NCBI GenBank assembly: GCA_035541415.1 | Contig: DATKNI010000017.1 | Span: 1-8,800 of the forward strand | Length of the DNA: 8,800 nt | Reading direction: 5' to 3' | From: JAKAGE01 sp035541415 | Lineage (GTDB): Bacteria; Patescibacteriota; Minisyncoccia; UBA6257; 2-01-FULL-56-20 | Shown here: piece after piece, positions 1 through 4,683 of the stretch | Layout of the letters: each line of letters begins with the position of its first letter | Position numbering within the stretch: position 1 is the first letter of the stretch | Program-made: the position numbers and the translations under genes | The notes under the pieces: generated by a model | The model's database searches: none | The model's input: only the letters and a program-made list of their open reading frames with translations | Told to the model about the DNA's origin: nothing

Positions 1-141
1 GCAGGCTTTGGAACGTTCCGCGTTGCAAAGCGTGCCGCCCGCGAAGGCCGCAACCCGAAGACCGGCGAAAAGATTCAGATCAAAGCTTCGGTCAAGCCGA
101 AGTTCCGCGCCGGCAAGCTTCTCAAAGAAGCTGTGCTCTAA
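1..141 (+). CDS. HU-family histone-like DNA-binding protein, 3' part only
   Basis: The window opens inside this gene; 46 codons and the TAA stop remain. The visible protein begins AGFGTFRVAKRAAREGRNP, which matches the second half of HU/IHF-type proteins: the GFG(T/S)F turn, then RxxRxGRNPxTGE, the tip and strands of the DNA-embracing beta arm, then a basic C-terminal helix (KFRAGKLLKEAVL). HU proteins are dimers of about 90 residues that bend and compact DNA in the nucleoid, so roughly half the protein is missing upstream of the window. The GRNPKTGE arm, including the proline that intercalates into DNA in family structures, is intact. HU and IHF subunits cannot be separated safely from this half; the arm and C-terminus look HU-like. 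The gene is followed by a palindrome and a strong terminator, so it probably ends its transcription unit. Confidence 0.93.
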   Translation, partial: AGFGTFRVAKRAAREGRNPKTGEKIQIKASVKPKFRAGKLLKEAVL

Positions 142-144
142 GTA

Positions 145-166
145 TTGAAAAAAGATCTTTTTTCAA
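145..166. repeat. 22-bp perfect palindrome after the HU gene
   Basis: Three bases after the HU stop codon lies a perfect 22-bp palindrome with half-site TTGAAAAAAGA. Its centre is the GATC of AGATCT. As RNA it would form an A/U-rich hairpin with almost no loop, followed by no extra T run, so it is a poor terminator by itself. It could be a weak first terminator, an mRNA 3' stabiliser or a protein-binding site. The symmetry is seen directly; the role is unknown. Confidence 0.6.
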
Positions 167-174
167 GAACAATC

Positions 175-240
175 GCCGTGCATTCGGTTTTGAGACCAGC
201 GAAGACGAATGTCTCAAAACCGAATGCGCGGCTTTTGTTT
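175..240 (+). terminator. Rho-independent terminator after the HU gene
   Basis: Arms at 175-196 and 211-232 pair over 22 positions with a single T-G wobble, around a 14-nt loop (197-210). The 17 inner pairs (GCATTCGGTTTTGAGAC and its complement) are perfect. The hairpin is followed by TTTTGTTT. A long stem plus a T-rich tail is the standard form of an intrinsic terminator, and its position 33 bases after the HU stop fits. It also insulates the downstream membrane-protein gene. Confidence 0.88.
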
Positions 241-290
241 CTCGGGGAAAACGAGCTTTTTCAAAACTCAGAGCCACAGCTTTCTTTTGA

Positions 291-299
291 TGGTAAAAT
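291..299 (+). promoter_or_regulatory. Extended -10 promoter, probably leaderless start of the 306 gene
   Basis: TGGTAAAAT is an extended -10 element (TG-n-TAAAAT). Its last base is seven positions before the A of the ATG at 306, so transcription would be expected to begin at or within a base or two of the start codon. No good -35 is seen, which is usual for extended -10 promoters. No Shine-Dalgarno site precedes the ATG, consistent with a leaderless mRNA. Confidence 0.65.
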
Positions 300-305
300 A
301 AACGT

Positions 306-776
306 ATGCCAGCGCCGTTTCAAATCACGTGGGATGCTCCGGAATTCGAATACCGCGAGAAGGGTGTCTCATGGTATTGGATTTCGATCATCGCTGCGGC
401 GTGCATCGTTGCTTTCTCCGTTTGGTTTCAAAATTTCTTGTTCGGCCTTTTCATCGTCATCGCTGAGGTCCTTTTCATCGTTTGGGGCAATCGCGAGCCG
501 CGGCTCATTGAATTTTCTTTGAACGAACAAGGCCTCTCGATCGATGGCAGGAAATTTTACGGCTACAAAGACTTCGAAGCATGGAGCGCCGACGCATCGT
601 CGGACCATTTCGCCGAAATCTATTTCTATTTCCGTTCGCGCGTGAAGCCGGCGCTCAAAGTGTTGCTCCCTGCGGAATATCTGAACGAATTCCGCGCGAG
701 CCTGAAGGGGACGTTGAAGGAGGTGGAGCACAATCCATCATTCATCGACGTGATTGAAAAAATCCTCCGATTCTAG
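306..776 (+). CDS. Hypothetical membrane protein with two transmembrane helices
   Basis: This 156-residue protein cannot be assigned a function. It starts with about 20 cytosolic-looking residues containing ITWDAPEFEYREK, then two hydrophobic helices at about 22-40 and 43-60 joined by a tight turn. About 95 soluble residues follow, in which SLNEQGLSIDGRKFYGYKDF looks like the start of a small beta-barrel of the PH-like kind found after paired helices in other bacterial membrane proteins. That fold is only a guess. The WxAPEFxYxEK entry motif is, from memory, recurrent in hypothetical proteins of Parcubacteria. The start at 306 is supported by the extended -10 box just upstream; no in-frame start further up is better. 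The gene stands alone between a terminator and tRNA-Arg, and its 3' end carries the likely -35 of the tRNA promoter. Confidence 0.8.
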   Translation: MPAPFQITWDAPEFEYREKGVSWYWISIIAAACIVAFSVWFQNFLFGLFIVIAEVLFIVWGNREPRLIEFSLNEQGLSIDGRKFYGYKDFEAWSADASSDHFAEIYFYFRSRVKPALKVLLPAEYLNEFRASLKGTLKEVEHNPSFIDVIEKILRF

Positions 777-782
777 TATCAT
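754..782 (+). promoter_or_regulatory. Likely promoter of tRNA-Arg
   Basis: TTGAAA at 754-759, a 17-bp spacer, then TATCAT at 777-782 make a sigma-70-type promoter with optimal spacing. The -35 lies inside the end of the upstream coding region and the -10 starts just after its stop codon. Transcription would begin near 789, giving a leader of about 80 nt that contains the inverted repeat at 802-862. A second possible promoter (TTTACT 804-809, 16 bp, TATATT 826-831) sits within that repeat, so the true start is uncertain. Confidence 0.5.
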
Positions 783-801
783 CACTTTCAACGAATGAAA
801 G

Positions 802-862
802 GTTTTACTCCCCGCCTCGTCCGACTATATTCTTAGTAGGAAGACGAGGCGGGGAGCAAAAC
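802..862. repeat. Long GC-rich inverted repeat upstream of tRNA-Arg
   Basis: CTCCCCGCCTCGTC at 808-821 is perfectly complementary to 843-856. The symmetry extends outward across one A/C mismatch through GTTTT (802-806) and AAAAC (858-862), giving 19 pairs out of 20. The 21-nt loop contains a further ACTA/TAGT pairing. No T run follows on either strand, so it is not a normal terminator. It lies in the presumed tRNA leader, or straddles the alternative promoter at 804-831, so it could be a processing signal, an operator for a dimeric regulator or a structural repeat. Confidence 0.8.
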
Positions 863-871
863 CCGAAACGA

Positions 872-946
872 GCCCTCGTCGTTCAACGGATAGGACGCAA
901 GATTGCGGATCTTGTAATCGAGGTTCGATTCCTCGCGAGGGCACCA
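872..946 (+). tRNA. tRNA-Arg (anticodon GCG)
   Basis: A full cloverleaf can be drawn. The acceptor GCCCTCG (872-878) pairs with CGAGGGC (936-942), with discriminator A943 and an encoded CCA at 944-946. The D stem is GTTC/GGAC (881-884, 893-896, one G-T), with GG at 888-889 and A890, the A20 arginine identity base. The anticodon stem CAAGA/TCTTG (898-902, 910-914) holds the loop TTGCGGA, so the anticodon is GCG at 905-907, reading CGC and CGU. A four-base variable loop precedes the T arm CGAGG-TTCGATT-CCTCG (919-935). Most bacteria use ACG, deaminated to ICG, for these codons, so GCG is unusual. Confidence 0.95.
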
Positions 947-998
947 GCTTATGTTCAGTACCGACGCAGCGCACCAACGGTAAAAATGGGTTTTTTCT

Positions 999-1007
999 TG
1001 ATATAAT
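999..1007 (+). promoter_or_regulatory. Perfect extended -10 promoter of the serine hydrolase gene
   Basis: TGATATAAT is a perfect extended -10 box (TG-n-TATAAT). It ends seven positions before the ATG at 1014, exactly as at the 306 gene, and predicts a leaderless or nearly leaderless mRNA. There is no ribosome site upstream of the ATG. No convincing -35 is seen. A T run at 991-996 lies just before it, but the hairpin ahead of that run is too weak to call a tRNA-Arg terminator. Confidence 0.72.
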
Positions 1008-1013
1008 ATCAGC

Positions 1014-2015
1014 ATGAAGTTCAGTCCCCGATTTTGGGCCGTTATCATTCTCGCGTTAGGCGCGGGTTTTGGCATGGGATGGATGGCTCATCTCGCAGCT
1101 TCAGGATCAAACAGTCCGGCTTTGCCGCTCCGGCTCTCGAGCGCCGATTATAAATACATCAGCCCGCTGCTCGCATGCAATGCCTCAAAATTGGTTCCGC
1201 AGGATACTGTGGTTTCAAATGCGATACAATCGGTTGTTGCAAACCACGAGGCGCAAAATGACATAACGTCTGCATCGGTGTATTTCGCAGATTTCTCGAC
1301 CGGCAAATGGACCGCCGTGAATCCAGGCGACAAATATTATCCGTCAAGCTTGGGCAAGGTACCGATTCTGATGGCCTACTATGGGCTCTCGGAAGAATCG
1401 AGCTCGCTCATGGATAAGGTGGTGCTGTTTCCAAAGGGCAGTCCCGATTTGAATGCCGAACAGGAAATCCAACCAGAGCAGGCGATCGTGCCGGGGCAAG
1501 CGTATACGGTTCGCCAGCTTCTCGAATATATGATCAAGTACTCCGATAATAATGCCGCGCAACTCTTGTATACTGCGGCAAATCAAAGCGACATTGCGAC
1601 CATTTATTCCGATCTTGAGATTCCCGTGAACGGCAACATTACGTCTTCGACGCTCGACTTCATGACGCCGCAGCAATATGCGATCCTTTTCCGCACGCTC
1701 TACAATGCAACCTATCTCTCCCGGGACGACTCCGAAGCAGCGCTTTCGCTCATGACACAGACGAGCTTCACCCACGGCATCGTGGCGGGCGTGCCGGCCT
1801 CGACGACGGTTGCGCACAAGTTCGGTATCGTTTCGTTTTATAACGGGACCACGGTCACGAAGCGCGAGCTCCATGATTGCGGCATCGTCTATGCGCCAAA
1901 CCATTCCTACCTGTTGTGCGTCATGACTCGCGGATCGTCGGATCTCGGCAGCCAGGAACAGACGATTTCCGATATCTCTCAAACTGTTTATGAAACCGTT
2001 CAAAAATCTGAGTAA
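1014..2015 (+). CDS. Membrane-anchored serine hydrolase, beta-lactamase/D-Ala-D-Ala-peptidase fold
   Basis: The 333-residue protein has an N-terminal hydrophobic segment (about 7-28) that should anchor it in the membrane or act as a signal peptide, leaving the rest outside. The exported part carries penicillin-recognising family landmarks in order. S112-L-G-K115 in YYPSSLGKVPIL is the catalytic SxxK, S177-D-N is the second motif, and K269-F-G stands where KTG is usual. This fits class A beta-lactamase-like serine hydrolases (Pfam Beta-lactamase2 type). In wall-bearing bacteria such proteins are usually peptidoglycan D,D-peptidases or esterases rather than resistance enzymes. I cannot see the Glu166 general base of true class A beta-lactamases, so I would not call it a resistance gene. 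Cysteines 55, 289 and 302 could form a disulfide outside the cell. The start is fixed by the extended -10 just upstream. Its end overlaps the next gene by 26 bases. Confidence 0.85.
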   Translation: MKFSPRFWAVIILALGAGFGMGWMAHLAASGSNSPALPLRLSSADYKYISPLLACNASKLVPQDTVVSNAIQSVVANHEAQNDITSASVYFADFSTGKWTAVNPGDKYYPSSLGKVPILMAYYGLSEESSSLMDKVVLFPKGSPDLNAEQEIQPEQAIVPGQAYTVRQLLEYMIKYSDNNAAQLLYTAANQSDIATIYSDLEIPVNGNITSSTLDFMTPQQYAILFRTLYNATYLSRDDSEAALSLMTQTSFTHGIVAGVPASTTVAHKFGIVSFYNGTTVTKRELHDCGIVYAPNHSYLLCVMTRGSSDLGSQEQTISDISQTVYETVQKSE

Positions 2016-2277
2016 AAGATCCGCGATTTTTGCCGTCGCCCTGATCGCAGTCGCCGGTGCGGCGCTCGGTTTTGTGATGTCGTCGTCTGCCCCTTCCGCA
2101 CCGCCATCGCCATACGATTCGAATGGATCCTCGGCGCCGGCGTCGCCAACGAATGTTGTTGTGCCAACAACACCGCGATCGGCAGGTTCAACGACAACGA
2201 TGAGCACGTCAACGTTCAAGCCGCCGACGGGGACGCCGCACGTGAACGGCCCGTCGGGTCCGCCGCCGAGGTATTAA
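1990..2277 (+). CDS. Small membrane-anchored Pro/Ser/Thr-rich protein
   Basis: This 95-residue protein is not recognised. Basic residues (KPFKNLSKR) precede one hydrophobic helix at about 12-29, giving an inside-positive anchor or signal peptide. The remaining 65 or so residues are low-complexity Pro, Ser, Thr and Gly, ending GPSGPPPRY, and look like an unstructured extracellular tail or wall-spanning linker. The start lies 26 bases inside the serine hydrolase gene in another frame and has no ribosome site, so translation is probably coupled to the upstream gene. The N-terminal topology and the overlap support a real gene, but the low-complexity tail could also arise by chance in GC-rich DNA, so confidence is moderate. 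A role with the hydrolase at the cell surface is possible but is only an inference from position. Confidence 0.65.
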   Translation: MKPFKNLSKRSAIFAVALIAVAGAALGFVMSSSAPSAPPSPYDSNGSSAPASPTNVVVPTTPRSAGSTTTMSTSTFKPPTGTPHVNGPSGPPPRY

Positions 2278-2290
2278 GCAGCGGATTGCA

Positions 2291-2318
2291 TTGATATTTT
2301 TCTCAAAATCTATACAAT
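2291..2318 (+). promoter_or_regulatory. Promoter of tRNA-Gly
   Basis: TTGATA (2291-2296) and TACAAT (2313-2318) are separated by 16 bp, close to the sigma-70 consensus at both hexamers. The predicted start near 2325 leaves only a few bases before the mature 5' end at 2329, so RNase P would remove a very short leader. Confidence 0.75.
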
Positions 2319-2328
2319 AGTTCAGTAA

Positions 2329-2403
2329 GCGGGTATCGTATAGCGGCTATTATGGCACCTTGCCAAGGTGCAGATACGGGTTCGACTCCCGTTACCCGCT
2401 CCA
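2329..2403 (+). tRNA. tRNA-Gly (anticodon GCC)
   Basis: The acceptor GCGGGTA (2329-2335) pairs fully with TACCCGC (2393-2399). U73 (T2400), typical of bacterial glycine tRNAs, is followed by an encoded CCA (2401-2403). The anticodon stem GCACC/GGTGC (2355-2359, 2367-2371) holds TTGCCAA, so the anticodon is GCC at 2362-2364, reading GGC and GGU. The T arm is ACGGG-TTCGACT-CCCGT (2376-2392). The D stem is weak, with three usable pairs including a G-T plus a T-T mismatch at 13-22, but GG at 2345-2346 is present. The next base after CCA begins the stop codon of the opposite-strand gene, and no terminator is seen, so the precursor 3' end probably runs antisense into that gene. Confidence 0.95.
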
Positions 2404-2979
2404 CTAGGGTTTCACGGCTCGTTCTAGCTTGAGCAATCGTGCGTCATGATTTTTAAGTTCGATGCCGATATCTTTGAGGGCGTCCACAATCCGGTTTTCA
2501 AGCTGGAACAAATCATTTTTGGTAGCCATCTCCTGTTTTATCGTCGCGAGTTCGCCGTCGATCCTGGCAAATTCTCTCTGACAAGAGAGCGCAAGCGAGT
2601 CGATGCGGTTTTCAATTTCGCCAAACCGAGCGTCCATCGCGTCGAACCGAGTGTCCATCGTGTCGAGCCGAGCGTCCATCGTGTCGAGCCGCCCATCAAT
2701 CCCATCGAAACGCTCATCCATCGCGTTCAATCTCTCGTCTATCCTATCGAAGCGCTCATCCATCGCGTTCAGCCGGGCATCGATCTTGTTCAATCGCTCA
2801 TCTATCCCTTCAAAACGTTCATCCATGGCGTTCAATCTCTCGTCTATCCTATCGAAGCGAATATCCATGGCGTCCAGCCGGTCATCAATTCCCCCAAGGC
2901 GGGCATCCACGGCGTTGAAGCGGGCGTCTATGTGTTCCCCGAACACATCAATTTTCTTCGCAAGATCTTCGATGGTCAT
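2404..2979 (-). CDS. Coiled-coil protein of 16 unbroken heptads
   Basis: The 191-residue protein is almost all coiled coil and is not assigned to a named family. From about residue 19 to 130 there are 16 consecutive heptads of the form xR(F/L)xx(I/M/V)D, such as ERLNAMD and ERFDRID, with F/L and I/M in the two core positions and a near-constant Asp after the second. No skip residue breaks the register. A second helical part follows, with QLENRIVDALKDIGIELKNHDARLLKLERAV at its end (about 159-189). There is no signal peptide or membrane helix, so it is probably cytosolic, forming a rod-like dimer or trimer. The start is fixed by AGGA seven bases before the ATG (2987-2990 on the plus strand). 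The gene runs against tRNA-Gly and stops exactly beside its CCA. The heptads are partly near-identical at DNA level, so copy number may vary between strains. Scaffold or filament roles are possible but unsupported. Confidence 0.82.
   Translation of the reverse strand: MTIEDLAKKIDVFGEHIDARFNAVDARLGGIDDRLDAMDIRFDRIDERLNAMDERFEGIDERLNKIDARLNAMDERFDRIDERLNAMDERFDGIDGRLDTMDARLDTMDTRFDAMDARFGEIENRIDSLALSCQREFARIDGELATIKQEMATKNDLFQLENRIVDALKDIGIELKNHDARLLKLERAVKP
2628..2690. repeat. Three tandem 21-bp units encoding heptads
   Basis: Units at 2628-2648, 2649-2669 and 2670-2690 share the pattern gagYgtccatcgYgtcgaRcc with only one to three differences. Each unit encodes exactly one heptad of the minus-strand coiled-coil protein (residues about 98-118), so gain or loss of a unit keeps both reading frame and coil register. 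Recent local duplication or slippage is the likely origin. Confidence 0.85.
2723..2859. repeat. Exact 32-bp direct repeat inside the coiled-coil gene
   Basis: The 32 bases at 2723-2754, beginning gcgttcaatctctcgtctat, recur exactly at 2828-2859, 105 bp away. The offset equals 35 codons, or five heptads, so recombination between the copies would delete five heptads in frame. Flanking bases are also similar with a few mismatches, which fits an older internal duplication. Confidence 0.85.
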
Positions 2980-2986
2980 CCTATCA

Positions 2987-2990
2987 TCCT
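2987..2990 (-). promoter_or_regulatory. Shine-Dalgarno site of the coiled-coil gene
   Basis: On the minus strand TAGGATGATAGG precedes the ATG. AGGA at 2990-2987 lies seven bases from the start codon, which is good spacing. It matters because most starts in this window have no such site. A very A/T-rich tract at about 3021-3045 may hold the promoter, but no clear hexamer pair can be picked out. Confidence 0.6.
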
Positions 2991-3065
2991 ACGCCGCGCA
3001 CCATCTTCGTCAAAGGTTCTTTAATATTTTTTTAATAAATTTTTGCGGCGTCGATTGGTTACCAC

Positions 3066-3096
3066 AAAAAAACTCCGCGTCGCAAGGCGAGCGGAG
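3066..3096 (-). terminator. Rho-independent terminator of the histidine phosphatase gene
   Basis: Read on the minus strand, CTCCGC and GCGGAG (3096-3091 with 3078-3073) enclose a TCGC/GCGA stem with one bulged base and a three-base loop, followed directly by seven T residues (plus-strand A run 3066-3072). It begins about 30 bases after the stop codon of the phosphatase gene and separates it from the coiled-coil gene downstream. Confidence 0.88.
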
Positions 3097-3128
3097 TAAG
3101 ACCAAGGCAACAGTGAACAAGAGCAAGG

Positions 3129-3788
3129 CTAAGCCGATTGTTTTTCGTAGAGAAGATTTTTCTCCCGCAAAACCATCCGGCCGTTTTCCGGTTCAAAGAC
3201 AAGCAAGGATCCATGCGGAGGATGTTCGGTTCCCATGATCCGCATGAGGTCGGCATACGAATGATTCTGCAATGCATAGCGGAGCGCAAGTGCGGTGCCC
3301 CAATGGCCTGAAATGCAGATTTTCTTTCCAGTCCACATCGGCAGTTCCTTCTCGGCGAAATGGCTCACACGGAATAACACCCGCCAGAGATTCTCACCAT
3401 TCGGATATCGCTCTCTTATTTCCCCGAATGGCTTGCGGAGGCTTTGCGCGAATTCCGGGAAGCGTTCGGCTATTTCTTCTTCGGTCAAACCAAATGCGCC
3501 TCCTCGATTCCGTTCATTGAGAAGCGGAGCTTCGATGAAGCAGGTCATGTTGCGTTGAGGTTCGGTGTATGGCGCAACGATTTCGCGCGCCACGTCATGC
3601 GATCGCCTGAACTGCGAGTAGAAAACGCAGTCAAACGCGCCAAATTGTCGGTACATCTCCCATGCTATTTCCCGTATGTGATGCTTCCCGTGAGCGGAGA
3701 GCGGCAGATCGCGGTCAGCAACGCCGGGACGTTCATCCGGTTGCGTGTGCCGCACGTGGACAAGCAGGGAAGGGAGATTTTCGTTCAT
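3129..3788 (-). CDS. Histidine phosphatase superfamily protein (phosphoglycerate mutase-like)
   Basis: The 219-residue protein has the histidine-phosphatase (branch 1) pattern in order. VRHTQPDERPG carries R13 and the phospho-acceptor H14. DLPLSAHGKHH resembles the usual LTxxGxxQA turn. YSQFRRSHDVA provides the second arginine (R61 or R62). FIEAPLLNERNRG supplies the acidic proton donor (E86). SGHWGTALALR contains the second catalytic His, H162. Family members transfer or remove phosphate from sugars, nucleotides or proteins, and the substrate here cannot be read from sequence. The normally invariant Gly of the RHG motif is Thr, which is seen in some family members. I chose the ATG at 3788, not one 25 codons upstream, because AAAGGAGG lies four bases before it and the homologous region starts eight residues in. 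The protein is probably cytosolic. The gene has its own terminator and is a single-gene unit. Confidence 0.87.
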   Translation of the reverse strand: MNENLPSLLVHVRHTQPDERPGVADRDLPLSAHGKHHIREIAWEMYRQFGAFDCVFYSQFRRSHDVAREIVAPYTEPQRNMTCFIEAPLLNERNRGGAFGLTEEEIAERFPEFAQSLRKPFGEIRERYPNGENLWRVLFRVSHFAEKELPMWTGKKICISGHWGTALALRYALQNHSYADLMRIMGTEHPPHGSLLVFEPENGRMVLREKNLLYEKQSA

Positions 3789-3792
3789 ACAG

Positions 3793-3800
3793 CCTCCTTT
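3793..3800 (-). promoter_or_regulatory. Strong Shine-Dalgarno site that sets the phosphatase start
   Basis: AAAGGAGG on the minus strand ends four bases before the ATG at 3788. It is the best ribosome site in the window and argues against the longer reading that would begin at 3863. Confidence 0.85.
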
Positions 3801-3861
3801 AGAGCTGGGACGTTCAAGAGCGATTGCCAGATGGGTGCGATAGTGCGATCCCATCCTTGCC

Positions 3862-3890
3862 ATTCTATCTTATCCCGGATTCCCGGGAAA
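3862..3890 (-). promoter_or_regulatory. Weak candidate promoter of the histidine phosphatase gene
   Basis: On the minus strand TAGAAT (plus strand 3862-3867) is a fair -10, with TTTCCC as a poor -35 at 17 bp spacing. The predicted transcript would start near 3855 and have a leader of about 65 nt. The upstream bases contain a repeated CCCGG motif. The rest of the divergent region 3789-3987 holds only this and the -10 of the next gene. Confidence 0.3.
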
Positions 3891-3974
3891 GCGTGACTGC
3901 CCCCGGAAGATACGTGATCATGCCGCTACTACAATCGGAGCGGCGGTTCTCTTTCGCGGCCATGCCCTTTGCGT

Positions 3975-3980
3975 TATAAT
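3975..3980 (+). promoter_or_regulatory. -10 box of the 3988 gene within an inverted repeat
   Basis: TATAAT is a perfect -10 hexamer ending eight positions before the ATG at 3988, again implying an mRNA with almost no leader. No clear -35 is found. CATGCCCT (3961-3968) and AGGGCATG (3983-3990) form an 8-bp inverted repeat around it, the right half covering the ATG itself. AGAGGG next to the ATG is too close to serve as a normal ribosome site. Confidence 0.6.
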
Positions 3981-3987
3981 AGAGGGC

Positions 3988-4680
3988 ATGAATAAAAAGA
4001 TCATCATTCTCATCGCCATCGTCGCGATCATTGTTCTCGCCGTTTTTGCGTTTTCGGATAAAACGAACGCGCCGCAACTCGCAACCAACACGCCGGGAGC
4101 GACGTCAACCACGCCGACATCAACCGCGACGTCTTCAACTACGGCATCTTCGACCGCTGGAGCGTCTTCAACCTACGGCACGAATTCCACGTCGACCGGC
4201 GGGAAGGCCATTTCGCCGTTCATCACCATGGGATCCGATGGCTGGCAGACGTATACGGGAGTGAAAGAAGACATGATCGTAGCCGCGCCGCCGCGGTGGT
4301 CCTATGGCCCCGGATCGCCGATTTCGATGGATAATTTCAGCCATCATTATGCAGACGGCATTATTCCCGTCGGCGGAGCCGAAATCGACATGGGGACGAC
4401 GACGCTCTATAGCTCGCTCGAGCAACTCGCTGCGGGCCAACTTTCTTCGGCAACCAACATCACGACGAGCAGCGTTTCCGTGAGCGGCACGATGTGCACG
4501 GAATACGCATCGAGCAATACGCTCGCACCGACGGTTCCTTCAAAAAATTTCGCCGTCTATTGCAACCATCACGGCGTGCTCTTTGAGTTCTATCTCGTCT
4601 ATCGCGCAAATGATCCGCAAGCTTCGGAATTCAATGCCACATTCAACGCGGTTCTTGCCCGGGTAACCTTCACCAATTAA
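3988..4680 (+). CDS. Membrane-anchored extracellular protein with Ser/Thr-rich linker
   Basis: The 230-residue product is of unknown function. MNKK is followed by a strongly hydrophobic helix (about 5-22), which is a signal anchor. A linker of nearly pure Thr, Ser and Ala follows at about 29-72, then a folded domain (about 75-230). That domain has aromatic and beta-rich stretches, two cysteines (C170 and C192) that could pair outside the cell, and a C-terminal block with FEFYLVYRANDP and an AVLARVTF end. This end resembles the last strands and helix of PsbP-like or related small secreted domains, but the likeness is weak and I make no assignment. The TATAAT just upstream fixes the start. The dihydrofolate reductase gene begins three bases after the stop, so folA may depend on this gene's promoter; a functional link is not evident. 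Confidence 0.8.
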   Translation: MNKKIIILIAIVAIIVLAVFAFSDKTNAPQLATNTPGATSTTPTSTATSSTTASSTAGASSTYGTNSTSTGGKAISPFITMGSDGWQTYTGVKEDMIVAAPPRWSYGPGSPISMDNFSHHYADGIIPVGGAEIDMGTTTLYSSLEQLAAGQLSSATNITTSSVSVSGTMCTEYASSNTLAPTVPSKNFAVYCNHHGVLFEFYLVYRANDPQASEFNATFNAVLARVTFTN

Positions 4681-4683
4681 CCG

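Noticed and set aside
145..522. Plus-strand open frame of 125 codons starting just after the HU gene
   Set aside because: It runs through the palindrome and the terminator, begins with TTG and ends inside the membrane-protein gene in another frame.
802..862. Inverted repeat as a rho-independent terminator for the 306-776 gene
   Set aside because: No T run follows the stem on either strand; A residues follow on the plus strand.
1014..2015. Calling the serine hydrolase an antibiotic-resistance beta-lactamase
   Set aside because: The third motif is KFG and no class A general-base Glu is seen; anchored hydrolases of this fold are common housekeeping proteins.
1344..2219. Long open frame (291 codons) on the minus strand opposite the serine hydrolase
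   Set aside because: It mirrors codons of a clearly real gene, gives an Arg/Asp-rich sequence without motifs, and spans the overlap of two plus-strand genes.
2628..2860. Regularly repeated DNA that could suggest a CRISPR array
   Set aside because: Units are contiguous 21-bp multiples without unique spacers and encode in-frame heptads.
2446..3238. Two plus-strand open frames across the coiled-coil gene, with repeated Ser/Ile or Val/His patterns
   Set aside because: Their repeats are the antisense reading of the heptad codons; one also runs through the phosphatase terminator. The minus-strand gene has a ribosome site and a sensible protein.
3789..3863. Upstream 25-codon extension of the histidine phosphatase
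   Set aside because: The strong AAAGGAGG before the internal ATG and the family start both favour 3788; the extension also overlaps the candidate promoter leader.
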